Shown here piece by piece: positions 7,654 to 16,633 of a stretch of 64,000 nucleotides of DNA (positions within the stretch are counted from its first letter, which is position 1; the number at the start of each line of letters is the position of its first letter). The notes under the pieces were generated by a model. That model worked only from the letters and a program-made list of their open reading frames with translations, was not told the origin of the DNA and made no database searches. This stretch comes from Pseudomonas cedrina subsp. cedrina. Its GTDB lineage: Bacteria > Pseudomonadota > Gammaproteobacteria > Pseudomonadales > Pseudomonadaceae. The stretch lies in assembly GCF_001983175.1 (NCBI RefSeq), contig NZ_MNPW01000016.1:38242-102241 (forward strand). Direction: 5' to 3'. A program made the translations under genes and the position numbers.

Positions 7654-8124
7654 ATGTCCCACCAAACCATCAAGACCCCCTGCGTCGGCCTGTGCTCCAC
7701 GGTTTACGGCGATCTCGTGTGCCGTGGCTGCAAGCGTTTCCACCATGAAGTGATCCAGTGGAACGGCTATAACGAAGAAGAAAAACGCGCGGTCTGGCTG
7801 CGGTTGGAGCAACTGCTGGTGCAGGTGATGGTCGCCAAGCTGGAAGTGTTCGACCCCAAGATCCTGCGCGGCCAGCTGGAGCAACGCAAGATCCGCTTTG
7901 TGCCGCACCAGTCCGAGTACTGCTGGGCCTACCAGTTGATCGCCCGGGGCGCGCGGGTGATTTCCAATCTGGAGGCATATGGCATGGTGCTGCTGCCGGA
8001 GTTTCGCGACTGGGCCTTGCCGGAACTGCGGGATGCCATCGACCGCGAGTTCTTCATCCTCTCCGAAGCGCATTACCAGCGCTATATCGCCCCCGGTTTC
8101 CTGAAGGATGCACTGGGCCACTGA
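7654..8124 (+). CDS. DUF1289-domain protein
   Basis: The 156-residue protein has an N-terminal DUF1289 motif with cysteines 10, 14, 23 and 26 (TPCVGLCSTVYGDLVCRGC), probably binding iron-sulphur or zinc, followed by WNGYNEEEKRAVW typical of the family. The remaining 110 residues are an extension with no motif that I recognise. I prefer ATG 7654 over GTG 7642 because most members begin a few residues before the first cysteine. Neither start has a good Shine-Dalgarno. The function of the family is not established. Confidence 0.8.
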   Translation: MSHQTIKTPCVGLCSTVYGDLVCRGCKRFHHEVIQWNGYNEEEKRAVWLRLEQLLVQVMVAKLEVFDPKILRGQLEQRKIRFVPHQSEYCWAYQLIARGARVISNLEAYGMVLLPEFRDWALPELRDAIDREFFILSEAHYQRYIAPGFLKDALGH

Positions 8125-8142
8125 CCGACATGGATCAAAACT

Positions 8143-8229
8143 GTGGGAGCTGGCTTGCCTGCGATCGCGGTGGGTCAGGCCAGGTATCCGCTGCTGACAC
8201 ACCGCTATCGCAGGCAAGCCAGCTCCCAC
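8143..8229. repeat. REPIN, family A
   Basis: Two inverted copies of GTGGGAGCTGGCTTGCCTGC face each other around a GGTGGGTCAG spacer. This is the common P. fluorescens-type palindromic repeat pair. It sits between the stops of the DUF1289 gene and the convergent stress-protein gene. Confidence 0.9.
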
Positions 8230-8253
8230 CTTTGATTGTTTGTGTCTGGACGA

Positions 8254-9117
8254 TCAGGGGCGGGTCGCCAGCTCCTCCAGATGATCCATCAACGTTTGCG
8301 GCTTGAGCACCAGCACATCACTCTCCACGGCATCCAGTATCACCTCCGCCGTATTGCCGATCAGCGCCCCCGAGATCCCGGTGCGCGCCACGGTACCGAT
8401 GATCGTCACGGCGGCCTGCCACTTGTGCGCGGCAAACGGGATCAACACATCCGCCGGCCCTTCCTCGATATGCAGGTGCGAGTCGTCCACATCAAATTCC
8501 GCCTGAAACGCCTTGCACTGTTCGCGGTAGCGCGCCTGGATGGTTTCCCTGAGCTGGAACGTCGGATCCGCCGCCGACAACATGGGCGACGGATGGGCGC
8601 TGATCACATGCAACTGCGCCTTGGCCAGGCTGGCGATTTCAAAGCCGTGGTCGATGATCGTGTTGTGCAACTGCTGATGTTCAGCATCGGTGTTGCCCAC
8701 ATCAATCGCCGCCAGGATGACGCCATCCGTCCACGGCGTCGCCGTCTTGGCCAGCAGCACCGCGCACGGGCAATAACGCAGCAGTTTCCAGTCCGCAGGC
8801 GTCAGCAGGGCTTTTTTCAGCGGGCTGTCGGGAAAATGCTGCTTGATCACCAGCCCGCACCCTTCGGCCTGCTGCACGTCGATGATGGTTTCATGCAGGC
8901 TGGTGTTCCACGCCTGCTCGGTGCTGACGCTGTAGCCGTCTTCCTGCAAGCCCGATTTGAGCAGGCTCAACAGCGCTGAATGCTCATGCTGTTTGTCGCA
9001 GACCAGCAAATGCAGGTGCGCGCCGGTGACGCCGGCGATCAGCTTGGCACGCTTGAGGGCCAGGCTTTCCGAATGTTCGGGCTCGATGACCACCAGGATG
9101 CTGCGGATAGCTTGCAT
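8254..9117 (-). CDS. Tandem-domain universal stress protein (UspE-like)
   Basis: The 287-residue protein has two Usp domains (about 1-145 and 150-280). The second domain carries the nucleotide-binding glycine motif GTVARTGISGALIGN, while the first lacks it, as in UspE. ATG 9117 is chosen because GGAGAT lies at proper spacing; the frame is open to 9171, but that would overlap the promoter. The perfect Anr box upstream (9180-9193) suggests induction at low oxygen, as known for Anr-dependent Usp proteins of P. aeruginosa. The molecular role is likely survival under oxygen or energy stress. Confidence 0.9.
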   Translation of the reverse strand: MQAIRSILVVIEPEHSESLALKRAKLIAGVTGAHLHLLVCDKQHEHSALLSLLKSGLQEDGYSVSTEQAWNTSLHETIIDVQQAEGCGLVIKQHFPDSPLKKALLTPADWKLLRYCPCAVLLAKTATPWTDGVILAAIDVGNTDAEHQQLHNTIIDHGFEIASLAKAQLHVISAHPSPMLSAADPTFQLRETIQARYREQCKAFQAEFDVDDSHLHIEEGPADVLIPFAAHKWQAAVTIIGTVARTGISGALIGNTAEVILDAVESDVLVLKPQTLMDHLEELATRP

Positions 9118-9150
9118 GGTCGGGATCTCCAGGAAGGGGCATAGGCAACA

Positions 9151-9193
9151 ACTATAGTTGCTGCGCGGCACACGTCATGTTGATGCGCATCAA
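9151..9193 (-). promoter_or_regulatory. Anr/FNR box and -10 of the stress-protein gene
   Basis: TTGATGCGCATCAA (9180-9193) is a perfect TTGAT-N4-ATCAA Anr box. On the minus strand TATAGT (9151-9156) is a good -10. The box centre is about 33 bp from the -10 centre, which puts it near -41.5, the class II FNR position. The ATG is at 9117. Confidence 0.85.
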
Positions 9194-9267
9194 GGCCCGC
9201 GACTGGTGGTCTGCGGCGCGGTCGGTATAATCGGCGCCCTTTTGTGATGCTTTTGCCCGTGAGCCCG

Positions 9268-9870
9268 ATGAACCTGCCAGAAATCCACGAATTCCTCGGT
9301 TGCCGCACCCCTGATGCCTGGGTCCAGGCCGCGCTGGCCGATCAGGAAACCCTGCTGATCGACCACAAGAACTGCGAATTCAAGGCCGCCAGCACCGCCC
9401 TGAGCCTGATCGCCAAGTACCACGGCCATGTTGACCTGATCAGCATGATGTCGCGCCTGGCCCGCGAAGAGCTGGTGCACCATGAGCAAGTCATGCGCCT
9501 GATCAAGAAGCGCAAGGTGGAGCTGCGCCAGTTGCATGCCGGGCGTTATGCCTCCGGTTTGCGCAAGGTCGTGCGCAGTCACGAGCCGGTCAAGCTGGTG
9601 GACACTTTGGTAGTGGGCGCCTTTATCGAAGCGCGCAGTTGCGAGCGTTTCGAAGCACTGGTGCCGCATTTGGACGAAGAACTCGGCAAGTTCTACTTCG
9701 GCCTGTTGAAAAGCGAGGCGCGACACTTCCAGGGTTACCTGAAGCTGGCGTACCAGTACGGCGACGCCAAGGACATCGCCCAGGTCATCGAGCGGGTGAG
9801 GGCGGCCGAGCAGGCACTGATCGAATCACCCGACGTCGAGTTCCGCTTTCACAGTGGCGTGCCAGCCTGA
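9268..9870 (+). CDS. miaE: tRNA-(ms2io6A)-hydroxylase
   Basis: MiaE is a non-haem di-iron, O2-dependent monooxygenase that hydroxylates the isopentenyl group of ms2i6A37 in tRNA. It has 200 residues. Carboxylate/His ligand motifs of the ferritin-like bundle are visible: EELVHHEQVM, EARSCERFEAL and SEARHFQGY. ATG 9268 is chosen from the family-typical N-terminus NLPEIHEFLGCRTPDAW; the in-frame ATG at 9247 would add seven residues. The last 45 bp overlap the 3' end of the convergent MFS gene. Confidence 0.93.
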   Translation: MNLPEIHEFLGCRTPDAWVQAALADQETLLIDHKNCEFKAASTALSLIAKYHGHVDLISMMSRLAREELVHHEQVMRLIKKRKVELRQLHAGRYASGLRKVVRSHEPVKLVDTLVVGAFIEARSCERFEALVPHLDEELGKFYFGLLKSEARHFQGYLKLAYQYGDAKDIAQVIERVRAAEQALIESPDVEFRFHSGVPA

Positions 9871-11025
9871 AGCCACGGCCACGCCGATCAATGCGCTGAC
9901 CCCGGTCAGCAGCAGGATCACCGTCTGGGTCGTCAAGGGCGCGGCCAGCACCGCAATCGCGAGACCGGCCAAGGGTTGCGCCAGGTTGTTGAGCAGCGTG
10001 ATGACGCCCACCGTTTTGCCGAAATCCTGCGCGGGGATAACCCGCTGACGCGTGCTGCGCATGTACACATTGAACATCTTGTCGAAGCCGGTGACCAGCA
10101 GGAAGCCCAGGCTATAGGCCCACAGGTCTGGACTGAATGCCATGACCAGTGCCCCGACGACGATCATCGAGTACGACAGCCCGCCCAGCACTTTCAACGC
10201 CAGGGTGGCGCGTGCCAGGTAAAACAGGATGGCAATCGTCACCCCCGCGCCGGCCGCCTGCAACAGCGCGTAGGCCTCTTTGCCGGCGGCGAATTGCCCC
10301 GTGACCATCGCTGCCGAGGTGGCCAGCGTCACGCCGATGATCAGGTTCACACCGACCGCGAGGGCAATGATCCGCTTGAGTTCCGGCAAGTTGCGGATAT
10401 GCCCGAAGGCGATACGCAGTGGTTGCAGCCAGGTCCCCGTGTGCTGATCGAACCGCTCCAGGTTCACCGTGGTATTGCGCTGCCAGATCAACATCGCCAG
10501 GTCGGCCAGCACAAACAGCCCGGCGATCCCCAGCACCACCCAATGCCAGGCCCACACCTCCAGCATCAAGGCCGCGATGAGCGGGCCGAGCACCAGGCCG
10601 CCCTGGTCGGCAATCTGAGAATAGGAGAGGGTCTTGGCGTAAGTGTATTGCCCGAAGACACGCGGCATCAGCACTTCCCGCGCCATGATGCCCTGGGTGG
10701 TCAGTACCCCGCACAGCGCCGAGAGCAGCACGATCCAGTAAATACCGCCGAACACCGCGTACAAGGCGACCGCCAGCACACAGGCCAGCGCCCGGTAAAC
10801 CTGGCTGATATGCAGGATGCGCGCCGGTGCGAACCTGTCGCACAATGCGCCGCACACGGGGAATGCCAGGTAACGTGGCAGCGATTCGACAAAAAACGCC
10901 AGCCCGGCCCAGGCGACGCTCTGGGTGGTCTGGAACACAATCAATGGCACGATAAACAGCAGAATCTGGTCGGCCAGCCGTGACAGGAACAGTGATACAA
11001 AGAACGCCAGGTAATCCTTGCGCAT
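9826..11025 (-). CDS. MFS transporter
   Basis: This 399-residue major facilitator has about twelve hydrophobic segments and the loop 2-3 motif as GALCDRFAPARIL. The substrate is unknown; the overall look (LSRLADQILLF at the N-terminus, short C-tail) is of the drug/metabolite-efflux MFS_1 group. The stop codon lies inside miaE, a 45-bp tail-to-tail overlap. A CAGGCAG Shine-Dalgarno-like element precedes the ATG. Confidence 0.85.
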   Translation of the reverse strand: MRKDYLAFFVSLFLSRLADQILLFIVPLIVFQTTQSVAWAGLAFFVESLPRYLAFPVCGALCDRFAPARILHISQVYRALACVLAVALYAVFGGIYWIVLLSALCGVLTTQGIMAREVLMPRVFGQYTYAKTLSYSQIADQGGLVLGPLIAALMLEVWAWHWVVLGIAGLFVLADLAMLIWQRNTTVNLERFDQHTGTWLQPLRIAFGHIRNLPELKRIIALAVGVNLIIGVTLATSAAMVTGQFAAGKEAYALLQAAGAGVTIAILFYLARATLALKVLGGLSYSMIVVGALVMAFSPDLWAYSLGFLLVTGFDKMFNVYMRSTRQRVIPAQDFGKTVGVITLLNNLAQPLAGLAIAVLAAPLTTQTVILLLTGVSALIGVAVASGWHATVKAELDVG

Positions 11026-11182
11026 ACGGCTGCCTGTGGGTGGTGTTAAAGAGTGCGGGTTATTTGTTAAAAACTCTTAAAAGCATGAAGCTTCGTCGAC
11101 CAATGCTGGCCAGCTGCTCGGGTTGCCCAGCTTGCCACCTATAATGCCTGCTCTTCAATCCGCGTCGGCACACTGAGAATCT

Positions 11183-11890
11183 ATGGAAAACCTGGGGCTG
11201 GGCAAGGTCTTGCTCGTTGAAGACGACGAAAAACTGGCAGGGCTGATCGCGCATTTCCTGTCGCAGCATGGTTTCGAGGTGCGCGTGGAGCACCGCGGCG
11301 ACGAAGCCCTGGCGGCGTTCCTGGACTTCAAGCCGAAGATCGTCGTGCTCGACCTGATGCTGCCCGGCCAGAGCGGCCTGCATGTATGCCGCGGGATCCG
11401 CGCGGTGTCCGACACGCCGATCGTGATCCTGACGGCCAAGGAAGACGACCTGGACCATATCCTTGGCCTGGAGTCCGGTGCCGACGACTACGTGATCAAA
11501 CCGATCAGGCCCCCCGTGTTGCTGGCCCGTCTGCGCGCCCTGCAACGGCGGCAGGCGCCGGAGCCGACGGTGCGCGGGGCCCTGGCCTTCGGGCGCTTGT
11601 CCATCGACCGCAGTTGCCGGGTGGTCAGCCTGGGCGACGACAAGATCGACCTCACCACCATGGAGTTCGAGCTGCTGTGGCTGCTGGCCAGCAATTCGGG
11701 CACGATCCTGTCCCGCGATGACATCCTCAACCGTATGCGCGGCATTGCCTTCGATGGCCTCAACCGCAGCGTCGATGTGTATATCAGCAAACTGCGCGGC
11801 AAACTCAACGACAACCCGCGCGAGCCGGTGTGCATCAAGACCATCTGGGGCAAGGGCTACCTGTTCAACCCGTTCGCGTGGGAGGTCTAG
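11183..11890 (+). CDS. OmpR-family response regulator (RstA-like)
   Basis: The 235-residue protein has a receiver domain (residues 7-120) with the acidic pair ED at 13-14, phospho-acceptor D57 (VVLDLMLPG) and conserved Lys (VIKPIRP). A winged-helix DNA-binding domain follows (about 135-232), with LTTMEFELLWLLASN and IWGKGYLF. The histidine kinase gene begins at the next base after the stop, so the two are a unit. The pair resembles RstA/RstB in domain size and sequence style. I find no RstA box in its own promoter. Confidence 0.9.
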   Translation: MENLGLGKVLLVEDDEKLAGLIAHFLSQHGFEVRVEHRGDEALAAFLDFKPKIVVLDLMLPGQSGLHVCRGIRAVSDTPIVILTAKEDDLDHILGLESGADDYVIKPIRPPVLLARLRALQRRQAPEPTVRGALAFGRLSIDRSCRVVSLGDDKIDLTTMEFELLWLLASNSGTILSRDDILNRMRGIAFDGLNRSVDVYISKLRGKLNDNPREPVCIKTIWGKGYLFNPFAWEV

Positions 11891-13168
11891 ATGCTGCGGC
11901 TCTATATCCGCCTGTACATCATCTTGGCGCTGGGCCTGGCGGGGGCGATCTGGCTGGTCAACTACACTTACGACGAGCTGCTGCCTGAAGCCAATGAAAC
12001 CTTTAACCGCGAAGCCATGCGTGGCCCGGCCTATGGTTTGGTCGAGCAGTTGCGACCGCTGCCGGCGAGTGCCCGCGAGGCCCGGGTGCGCGAGCTGCAG
12101 CCCTATTACGGCCTGCGTCTGGACCTGGTGCAGCGCGATGAACTGGGGTTGAGCCAACGCGAGCGGCAATTGCTGGCGGATGGGCAGTTGGTGGTACGTG
12201 GCGATTTCATGGAGTTCATCGCCACGATCGACGGCGGCCCGCAACTGCTCAATATCAAGCTGCCCGAAGAGCCCAAATGGCTGTACCTGTGGGCCTACGG
12301 CCTGCTGGGGTTGAGCCTGGCGATCGTGCTGTATTTCTGGGTGCGTCCGCACTGGCGCGACCTGGAACACATTCGCTTGGCGGCGCAACGCTTTGGCAAC
12401 AACGACCTCAGCTCACGCATCCTGTTGCCGCGCCGCTCCACCGTGCGCGCGTTGGCCGGGCATTTCAACCAAATGGCTGAGCGCATCGAAAGCCTGATCG
12501 CCAACCAGCGCGACTTGACCAACGCCGTATCCCATGAACTGCGCACGCCGATTGCACGCCTGTCGTTCGAGCTTGACCAGCTCAAGCAGCAGAGCGACCC
12601 GCGCCAGCGCAGTGAATTGATCGCGGACATGTATGCCGACCTCGGCGAGCTGGAAGAAATGGTCTCTGAGCTGCTCACCTACGCCAGCCTGGAGCGTGGC
12701 GCCACCCAGGTCACCCGCGAGCGCATCGAGGCCCACAGTTGGCTCGACAGTGTGATCGGCAGCGTGGCGCTGGAGGCTGAGGCGGCCGGCATCCAACTGT
12801 CGTTGCGCACCTGTGAGGTGGATTTTATCGAGATCGAACCGCGCTTCATGGCGCGTGCGGTGATCAACCTGCTGCGCAACGCGATCCGCTACGCCGAGCG
12901 CCGCGTGGAGGTCTCGCTGGTCAAGTTCGGCAGCGGCTACGAAGTGCGGGTGTGCGACGACGGCCCCGGCGTGCCGGAGGAGGGCCGCTCGAGGATCTTC
13001 CAGCCTTTCATGCGCCTGGACGCCAGCCGCGACCGTCGCACCGGCGGCTTCGGCCTGGGCCTGGCGCTGGTGCAGCGGGTGTCGCAGTGGCACGGCGGCC
13101 AGGTGCAAGTGCTGGATTCGGAGTGGGGCGGGGCGTCGTTCCGGATGACATGGGCGTACAACGGCTAG
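11891..13168 (+). CDS. Sensor histidine kinase (RstB-like)
   Basis: This 425-residue inner-membrane kinase has TM1 at about 7-25, a periplasmic domain at 26-135, TM2 at 137-158, HAMP at 160-210, HisKA with NAVSHELRTP (His near 214) and HATPase with NLLRNAIRYAE, DDGPGVPEEGR and GGFGLGLALV. The periplasmic part is of the small RstB type. Its stop TAG (13166-13168) is interlocked with the mipA stop on the other strand through the shared word CTAG. Confidence 0.9.
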   Translation: MLRLYIRLYIILALGLAGAIWLVNYTYDELLPEANETFNREAMRGPAYGLVEQLRPLPASAREARVRELQPYYGLRLDLVQRDELGLSQRERQLLADGQLVVRGDFMEFIATIDGGPQLLNIKLPEEPKWLYLWAYGLLGLSLAIVLYFWVRPHWRDLEHIRLAAQRFGNNDLSSRILLPRRSTVRALAGHFNQMAERIESLIANQRDLTNAVSHELRTPIARLSFELDQLKQQSDPRQRSELIADMYADLGELEEMVSELLTYASLERGATQVTRERIEAHSWLDSVIGSVALEAEAAGIQLSLRTCEVDFIEIEPRFMARAVINLLRNAIRYAERRVEVSLVKFGSGYEVRVCDDGPGVPEEGRSRIFQPFMRLDASRDRRTGGFGLGLALVQRVSQWHGGQVQVLDSEWGGASFRMTWAYNG

Positions 13169-13968
13169 AAGGTGTATTCGATCACGCCCATCACCGACGT
13201 CTGCAGTCGCCGCTCCACAATCGGACTTTTGCCCGCTTCATCCGCCAGGTACTGCACGTCCAGCAAGGTCGAGAACCGGGTGTGCTCGCTGATCGGCAGG
13301 CTCCATACCAGGTTCATGCCATTGCTGATATTGCCCGCACCCGCCTTGTAGGCGTTGAAGCGGCTGCGCGCGGCCTGGCCGGTGGTCACGCCGTACCAGG
13401 TCTGCAGGTAGTTGCGGTCGCCAAAATGGCTGCTGAGGCTGGCATCGACGGAGCCGTAGCGGCCTTCGTACAGCTGGGTGCCGAGGCTCAGCTCCAGGTG
13501 GGTAAACGCTTTGCCGCTGTCCTTGTGGTCATCTTCCTTGAGGGCGTGCTCCAGGGTGGCGCCGACTATCATGCGGCCCAGGTTGTAGCGAGCACTGACC
13601 CCCACTTGCGCACGCGACTTGATCTCGCCCATGCCTTTGAGGCGTTTGGAACCCGCGTGCATGGACGCGCTTTTATCCTTGCGCGATTCGCTGGCGCCCA
13701 CGTAGGCGCTGAAGCTCAACGCATGGCCTTCGTAGCCCCAGCCCAGGCCTTTGTCGGTGTCGAGGAAAATCCCCCAGGGGCTGACGATGGCTGCGCCGAC
13801 CACGGGCGTGGTCCTGCGCTCGTCGCTGCCGCTGTAGCGCGGCAGGTTGGCCACGCCGGCCTTGAGGCTGTAGGCCCAGTCCTCGGCCATCACGCTGTCG
13901 ACGCCGGTCAGCAAGCACAGGGACGTGAAGGACAGGCAAAGGTGTTTGGCATTCATCAGGGTTTTCAT
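13165..13968 (-). CDS. MipA/OmpV-family outer-membrane protein
   Basis: The 267-residue product starts with a signal peptide ending in VMA (about residue 28), followed by a beta-barrel-like sequence of alternating hydrophobic strands that finishes with an aromatic C-terminus (VIEYTF), as outer-membrane barrels do. MipA/OmpV proteins have been linked to murein hydrolase scaffolding and osmotic or antibiotic responses. It follows the serine-hydrolase gene by only 4 bp and is probably cotranscribed with it. RstAB-like control from the convergent neighbour is possible but not shown. Confidence 0.88.
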   Translation of the reverse strand: MKTLMNAKHLCLSFTSLCLLTGVDSVMAEDWAYSLKAGVANLPRYSGSDERRTTPVVGAAIVSPWGIFLDTDKGLGWGYEGHALSFSAYVGASESRKDKSASMHAGSKRLKGMGEIKSRAQVGVSARYNLGRMIVGATLEHALKEDDHKDSGKAFTHLELSLGTQLYEGRYGSVDASLSSHFGDRNYLQTWYGVTTGQAARSRFNAYKAGAGNISNGMNLVWSLPISEHTRFSTLLDVQYLADEAGKSPIVERRLQTSVMGVIEYTF

Positions 13969-13972
13969 GGGC

Positions 13973-15787
13973 TCAGAAACTCAAGGAGGGGTGGGTACGT
14001 TTGAAGGAGTAGCCCGAAGCGCTCAGGCCGTTGACCTGGCGGCTGACGGTGTCGCCCAGGCCGTAGCCGGTGCCGGCGAGCACCGCATGGGCGTTGTCCA
14101 CGGGCAGCAGGATGTAGTCGGTCAGCGGCTCGTCGTGCAGTTGGCCGCGAATCACCAGGAAACCTTCTTCCAGGCGCACACTGATGCCGCTCAACGGCGC
14201 ATCGGGTTCGTGGGTATTGAGCACTTGATAGGTGCCGATGGTGTCGGCCCAGGCCAGCGGCAGCGGCGGCGGGTTGATGCGCTCACCAATGGCAACGCGC
14301 TGGCCATGGTTGCGCGCGGTGAGCATCTGTCGACCTTGCACGGTGATGACGTCGAGCTGCACGCGACCCAGTTCACCCAGGTCCTTGAGCCAAAAGCCCA
14401 GGACCTTTTTTTGCGCGCGCAGCCAGCCTTGATCGTCACGCAGCAGCTCGAAGTCATGGCCGGCCAGCTCGCCGTGCAGCCGATGGGCGTCCTCCTTGAT
14501 CCGAAACACGCCCCAGGCGGTGGCATAGAACCCGGCCAGGCGTTGGCGGTCGACGGCGGCCGGCACCTGGCGCAACTTGAGCCCGTGGCGGGGCGCCTGG
14601 CAGTCGTCGCCGCACACCGGCTCGCCGGTTTGCGCCTGGAGCATCAGGCGCAGGGTATCGGTGGCCAGTGTGGCGACCATATCTTCGGCATTGCTGTCAT
14701 TGGCCATGATGATCACGGCCAGCTGTTGGTCCGGCAGCAGCGTCAGTTGCGCGGCAAAATCATCACCACCGCCGCTGTGCTGGAAGGCACGAACGCCACG
14801 GCCCACCGGCTCGCCACCGCAGGGCGCAAGAAACCAGGCCAGGCCGATCTGGCAATCGAAGTCCAGGGCGTTGCCGGTGTTCTGTTGGGTGAACATTTCA
14901 TCGATGGAGCGGCTGGCCATCACCCGGTTGCCTTTGTAGAGCCCTTTGGCAAAGAGCATCTGCACGTAATGGCCAAGTTCCCTGGGGCTGGCCCACAAGC
15001 CGCCGGCTGCCAGGTCACGGACTTGCGCGTCGGTGCTGGCGATACCGTCCTGATAGCCCTGGGCGCGATAGGCTGTTTGTGCAGCAGTCCCGACAAAGCT
15101 TGCGCGGTCCATCTGCAGCGGTTTGAGCAGGCTGTGTTGCAGCTGGACTTCAAATTCTTTTGCGCTGCTGCGCTCGATGGCCGCGCCCACCAGCGCGTAC
15201 CCCAGGTTGGAATAGGCCACCTGCGTGCCAGGCGGTGTGCTCAGCCAGACGCCTGAAAGGCGCATCGGCATCTGCCCCATGGCGTAGCGATTGTGAAGGT
15301 CGCGCAGGTGCTCGCTGGGCAAGCCGGATTGGTGGCTGAGCAGGCGACGCAAGGTGATATCGCGGTCGGCGGCCTGCTGGTCGGTGTGGAAGCGCGAGCG
15401 CACATGGAATTCGCGCAGGGTCTGCTGGATCGGCGCGTCCAGCGCCAGTCGCTGCTGTTCAACCAGTTGCAGGGCGGCGCTGGCGGTGAGTAGCTTGGAG
15501 ATCGCGCCGGCCCGGAAGGCGGTGTTCGGCGTCACCGGCAGGCCCTTGGCTTTGTCGGCCATGCCGAACCCACGGGCCCAGATCAACTCCTGGCCGTTGA
15601 CCAGAGCAATCGACAGGCCTGGGGTACTGGCCTGGGCCATGTCACGGGGGATGCGGTTTTGCAGGTAGCGGATAATCGCGCTGTAGTCGCCCTTGGGGAT
15701 CGACGGCGGAGCAGGCGGCTGCCCATGGCAGCCGATACTGCCCAACAGGCAACCGAGCAACGGAATACTGCGCAATGTGCGAAGCAT
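13973..15787 (-). CDS. Beta-lactamase-fold lipoprotein lacking the SxxK serine
   Basis: The 604-residue protein has a lipoprotein signal (Cys20 after LLGSIG), a class C beta-lactamase/esterase-like domain (about 35-390) and a C-terminal beta-rich extension (about 420-600). Family motifs YSNLG (YxN) and QHSGGG (HxG) are intact. The first motif reads FRAGAISK, with Ala95 where the nucleophilic Ser of SxxK is expected; the codon is GCG in this sequence. The enzyme may therefore be inactive as a serine hydrolase, or act as a binding protein. ATG 15787 is used; the upstream GTG would add three residues. mipA follows after 4 bp. Confidence 0.85.
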   Translation of the reverse strand: MLRTLRSIPLLGCLLGSIGCHGQPPAPPSIPKGDYSAIIRYLQNRIPRDMAQASTPGLSIALVNGQELIWARGFGMADKAKGLPVTPNTAFRAGAISKLLTASAALQLVEQQRLALDAPIQQTLREFHVRSRFHTDQQAADRDITLRRLLSHQSGLPSEHLRDLHNRYAMGQMPMRLSGVWLSTPPGTQVAYSNLGYALVGAAIERSSAKEFEVQLQHSLLKPLQMDRASFVGTAAQTAYRAQGYQDGIASTDAQVRDLAAGGLWASPRELGHYVQMLFAKGLYKGNRVMASRSIDEMFTQQNTGNALDFDCQIGLAWFLAPCGGEPVGRGVRAFQHSGGGDDFAAQLTLLPDQQLAVIIMANDSNAEDMVATLATDTLRLMLQAQTGEPVCGDDCQAPRHGLKLRQVPAAVDRQRLAGFYATAWGVFRIKEDAHRLHGELAGHDFELLRDDQGWLRAQKKVLGFWLKDLGELGRVQLDVITVQGRQMLTARNHGQRVAIGERINPPPLPLAWADTIGTYQVLNTHEPDAPLSGISVRLEEGFLVIRGQLHDEPLTDYILLPVDNAHAVLAGTGYGLGDTVSRQVNGLSASGYSFKRTHPSLSF

Positions 15788-15844
15788 GAAGAGCACCCGG
15801 CAGGTGGTTTGGATGCCGGAATGCTAGGGGCACGGCGCCCGGAG

Positions 15845-15879
15845 GTCTTTGACAGCTTTGTCGAAAAACTGTCAAAGAC
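15845..15879. repeat. Perfect 11-bp palindrome arms between ABC and hydrolase genes
   Basis: GTCTTTGACAG (15845-15855) and CTGTCAAAGAC (15869-15879) are perfect inverted arms around a 13-bp centre. There is no T-run on either side. The palindrome lies 57 bp upstream of the hydrolase ATG and 28 bp past the ABC ATPase stop, so it could be an operator for the hydrolase-mipA pair or a processing/termination hairpin for the ABC operon. Confidence 0.6.
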
Positions 15880-15907
15880 TGTTAACGGGCAAACCCGGTG
15901 GCTCCTG

Positions 15908-16633
15908 TCAGTGCAATACGCGCTGGAGGAACTGCCGAGTCCTGTCCTCCCGTGGCTCATTGACGACCTGGCGAGCGTCACCGACTTCACAGATCAGCCC
16001 GTTATCGAAGAACGCAATCCGGTCTGCGGATTCGCGCGCGAAGGCAATGTCGTGGGTCACCATGATCAGGGTCATGCCGGAGTCCTTGAGTTTGCGGATG
16101 GTATCCAACACTTCTCCCACCAGCTCGGGGTCGAGGGCGGAGGTGACTTCGTCGAACAACATGTAGTCGGGCTGCATCGCCAGGGCGCGTGCGATTGCCA
16201 GCCGTTGCTGCTGGCCTCCGGACAGGCTTGCGGGGCGCATGTCCGCACGATTGCCCAGGCCGACGAAACTCAAGTGCTCATGGGCCAATTGCATGGCTTG
16301 GGCCTTGGGGATCTTCTTGACCAGGCGCGGTGCCAGCGCCACGTTTTCCAGGGCGGTGAGGTGGGGGAACGCGTTGTATTGCTGAAACACGATGCCGAGT
16401 TTCTGGCGCAGCTTATTCAGGTCCGTTCCCTTGGCGTGCACATCCGTACCGTCGACCACGATTCTGCCGCCTTGGATCGGCTCCAGGCCATTGATGCATT
16501 GCAGCAAGGTGGACTTCCCGGAGCCACTGGCGCCGATCAGGCACAAGACTTCACTTTTGCGGATCGTCAGGTTGACGCCCTTGATGACTTCGATGGGGCC
16601 GAAGCTTTTGCGGACGTCCGTGATATCAATCAT
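15908..16633 (-). CDS. Polar amino-acid ABC transporter, ATP-binding protein
   Basis: The 241-residue ABC ATPase has Walker A GASGSGKST (about residues 34-42), a Q-loop, signature LSGGQQQR, Walker B MLFDEVTSALD and the switch His in VTHD. It is of the HisP/GlnQ class. It overlaps the upstream permease by 8 bp and completes a four-gene importer with the two permeases and the binding protein. The neighbouring genes suggest hydroxyproline (or proline-like) import. Confidence 0.93.
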   Translation of the reverse strand: MIDITDVRKSFGPIEVIKGVNLTIRKSEVLCLIGASGSGKSTLLQCINGLEPIQGGRIVVDGTDVHAKGTDLNKLRQKLGIVFQQYNAFPHLTALENVALAPRLVKKIPKAQAMQLAHEHLSFVGLGNRADMRPASLSGGQQQRLAIARALAMQPDYMLFDEVTSALDPELVGEVLDTIRKLKDSGMTLIMVTHDIAFARESADRIAFFDNGLICEVGDARQVVNEPREDRTRQFLQRVLH

